Below are positions 5,401 through 5,806 of a stretch of DNA of 5,806 nucleotides, piece after piece. Below the pieces are notes generated by a model, which saw nothing but the letters and a program-made list of their open reading frames with translations, did no database searches and was not told the DNA's origin. The stretch is from Ignavibacteriaceae bacterium (GTDB lineage Bacteria; Bacteroidota; Ignavibacteria; Ignavibacteriales; Ignavibacteriaceae): NCBI GenBank assembly GCA_025449775.1, contig JANWIS010000082.1:1-5806 (forward strand), written 5' to 3'. The position numbers were made by a program, and so were the translations under genes. Positions within the stretch are counted from its first letter, which is position 1; each line of letters begins with the position of its first letter.

Positions 5401-5806
5401 TCAGCCCGATAAAATTCCCTTTAATGGAACAGAATAAACAGGCTCTTCCTTTAATCCCTCTCTATTAAAGATGATATTAACAGCATAAAGAGCTGATGTT
5501 GTTGCAGCTTCCATCAGCATTGCAGGATTTTCAAGCTTAACCCAATCGCCGGCAAGAAAAAGATTTTCAATCTCTGTTTTTACTTCCGGACGGTTTTTGA
5601 ATTGATTTGTATGAAATGCCGTGAAGTCATCCTTAATTTGTAAAAACTCGTATCTGATTTTATATCCATTTATCTCTGGAAAATATTCTTCGAATTCTTT
5701 TAAGAGTTGATTTCTAATTTCCTTTCCTGGAAAATCATCAGGCAAAGCATATGAATGAAGCTCAAATATTCCGCCCCCATTTTTATTTACCCAATCTTCA
5801 CTAGAT
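5401..5806 (-). CDS. FAD-dependent desaturase/amine-oxidase family protein, CrtU-like (C-terminal part, runs off right edge)
   Basis: The frame is open from the TGA at 5403-5401 to the window edge, giving about 134 C-terminal residues; the true start lies outside. The key segment NLFLAGDWVKLENPAML is the C-terminal FAD-contacting motif of the flavin amine oxidase/phytoene desaturase fold (G-D-hydrophobic). GDWVK...PAMLMEAATTSALYAVN is very close in pattern to isorenieratene synthase/CrtU-type carotenoid desaturases of green sulfur bacteria and relatives. Supporting context includes ELHSYALPDDFPG near the right edge, KDDFTAFHTNQFKNRP, and the closing EEPVYSVPLKGIL. Such enzymes act on carotenoid end groups or polyene chains at the membrane; the precise substrate cannot be told from this fragment. 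A TTG at 5745 lies inside the open frame and is not the real start. No Rieske or other domain follows the FAD domain. It shares the strand of the LTxxQ gene but is separated by about 100 bp. Confidence 0.85.
   Translation of the reverse strand, partial: SSEDWVNKNGGGIFELHSYALPDDFPGKEIRNQLLKEFEEYFPEINGYKIRYEFLQIKDDFTAFHTNQFKNRPEVKTEIENLFLAGDWVKLENPAMLMEAATTSALYAVNIIFNREGLKEEPVYSVPLKGILSG

Noticed and set aside
5743..5745. TTG at 5745 as start of the right-edge oxidoreductase
   Set aside because: The same frame continues open to the window edge with family-like sequence (ELHSYALPDDF), so this is an internal codon of a longer gene.
1..5806. CRISPR arrays, tRNA/rRNA genes, insertion sequences, attachment sites
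   Set aside because: No regularly spaced repeats, cloverleaf-like sequence, transposase frames or flanking target duplications were seen on reading both strands.

Overview
The window is AT-rich DNA (roughly 35-40% G+C by eye) with compact genes. Most genes carry clear Shine-Dalgarno sequences of the AGGA or AAGGGG type. The carotenoid-type FAD oxidoreductase, the periplasmic LTxxQ protein ending its helix in FWPLYDEY, and the GCFWC-type MsrA are together reminiscent of the Ignavibacteria/Chlorobi side of the Bacteroidetes-Chlorobi group. This placement is an inference from gene style, not from a search.

Layout: (1) The left edge holds the 3' end of an unrecognised plus-strand gene (1-167). 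(2) A plus-strand msrA (302-955) begins at GTG with a lipoprotein-type signal peptide. It has a second, well-placed internal ATG with its own AGGAG, so exported and cytosolic forms are both conceivable. (3) Convergent to it is a four-gene minus-strand cluster, read from 4414 down to 1000. It encodes a 160-aa PilV-like protein, a 191-aa PilW-like protein, and two 372-aa paralogues with a pilin-like N-terminal helix and a repetitive, probably beta-solenoid C-terminal half. (4) A 409-bp non-coding stretch (4415-4823) holds a probable control region for that cluster, including a 10-bp direct repeat with 22-bp period, and a strong terminator at its right end. (5) A minus-strand gene for a small exported Spy/CpxP-like LTxxQ protein follows (start best placed at 5297). 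(6) The right edge holds the C-terminal part of a minus-strand FAD-dependent desaturase/amine-oxidase-family protein resembling carotenoid desaturases of the CrtU type.

The most interesting part is the four-gene cluster. Its order and sequence patterns recall minor-pilin operons (PilV-PilW-PilX). However, every one of the four proteins begins directly with its membrane helix, and each start codon has an in-frame stop immediately or one codon upstream. No prepilin-peptidase leader (G/A followed by a Glu at +5) can therefore exist upstream. The two 372-aa paralogues align end to end without gaps, at about 57% identity by hand count, and share a fixed C-terminal Trp-Tyr-Glu. This suggests an envelope-anchored assembly of pilin-like proteins not matured by a conventional prepilin peptidase. 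No ATPase, platform protein or peptidase gene is visible here, so the function remains open.
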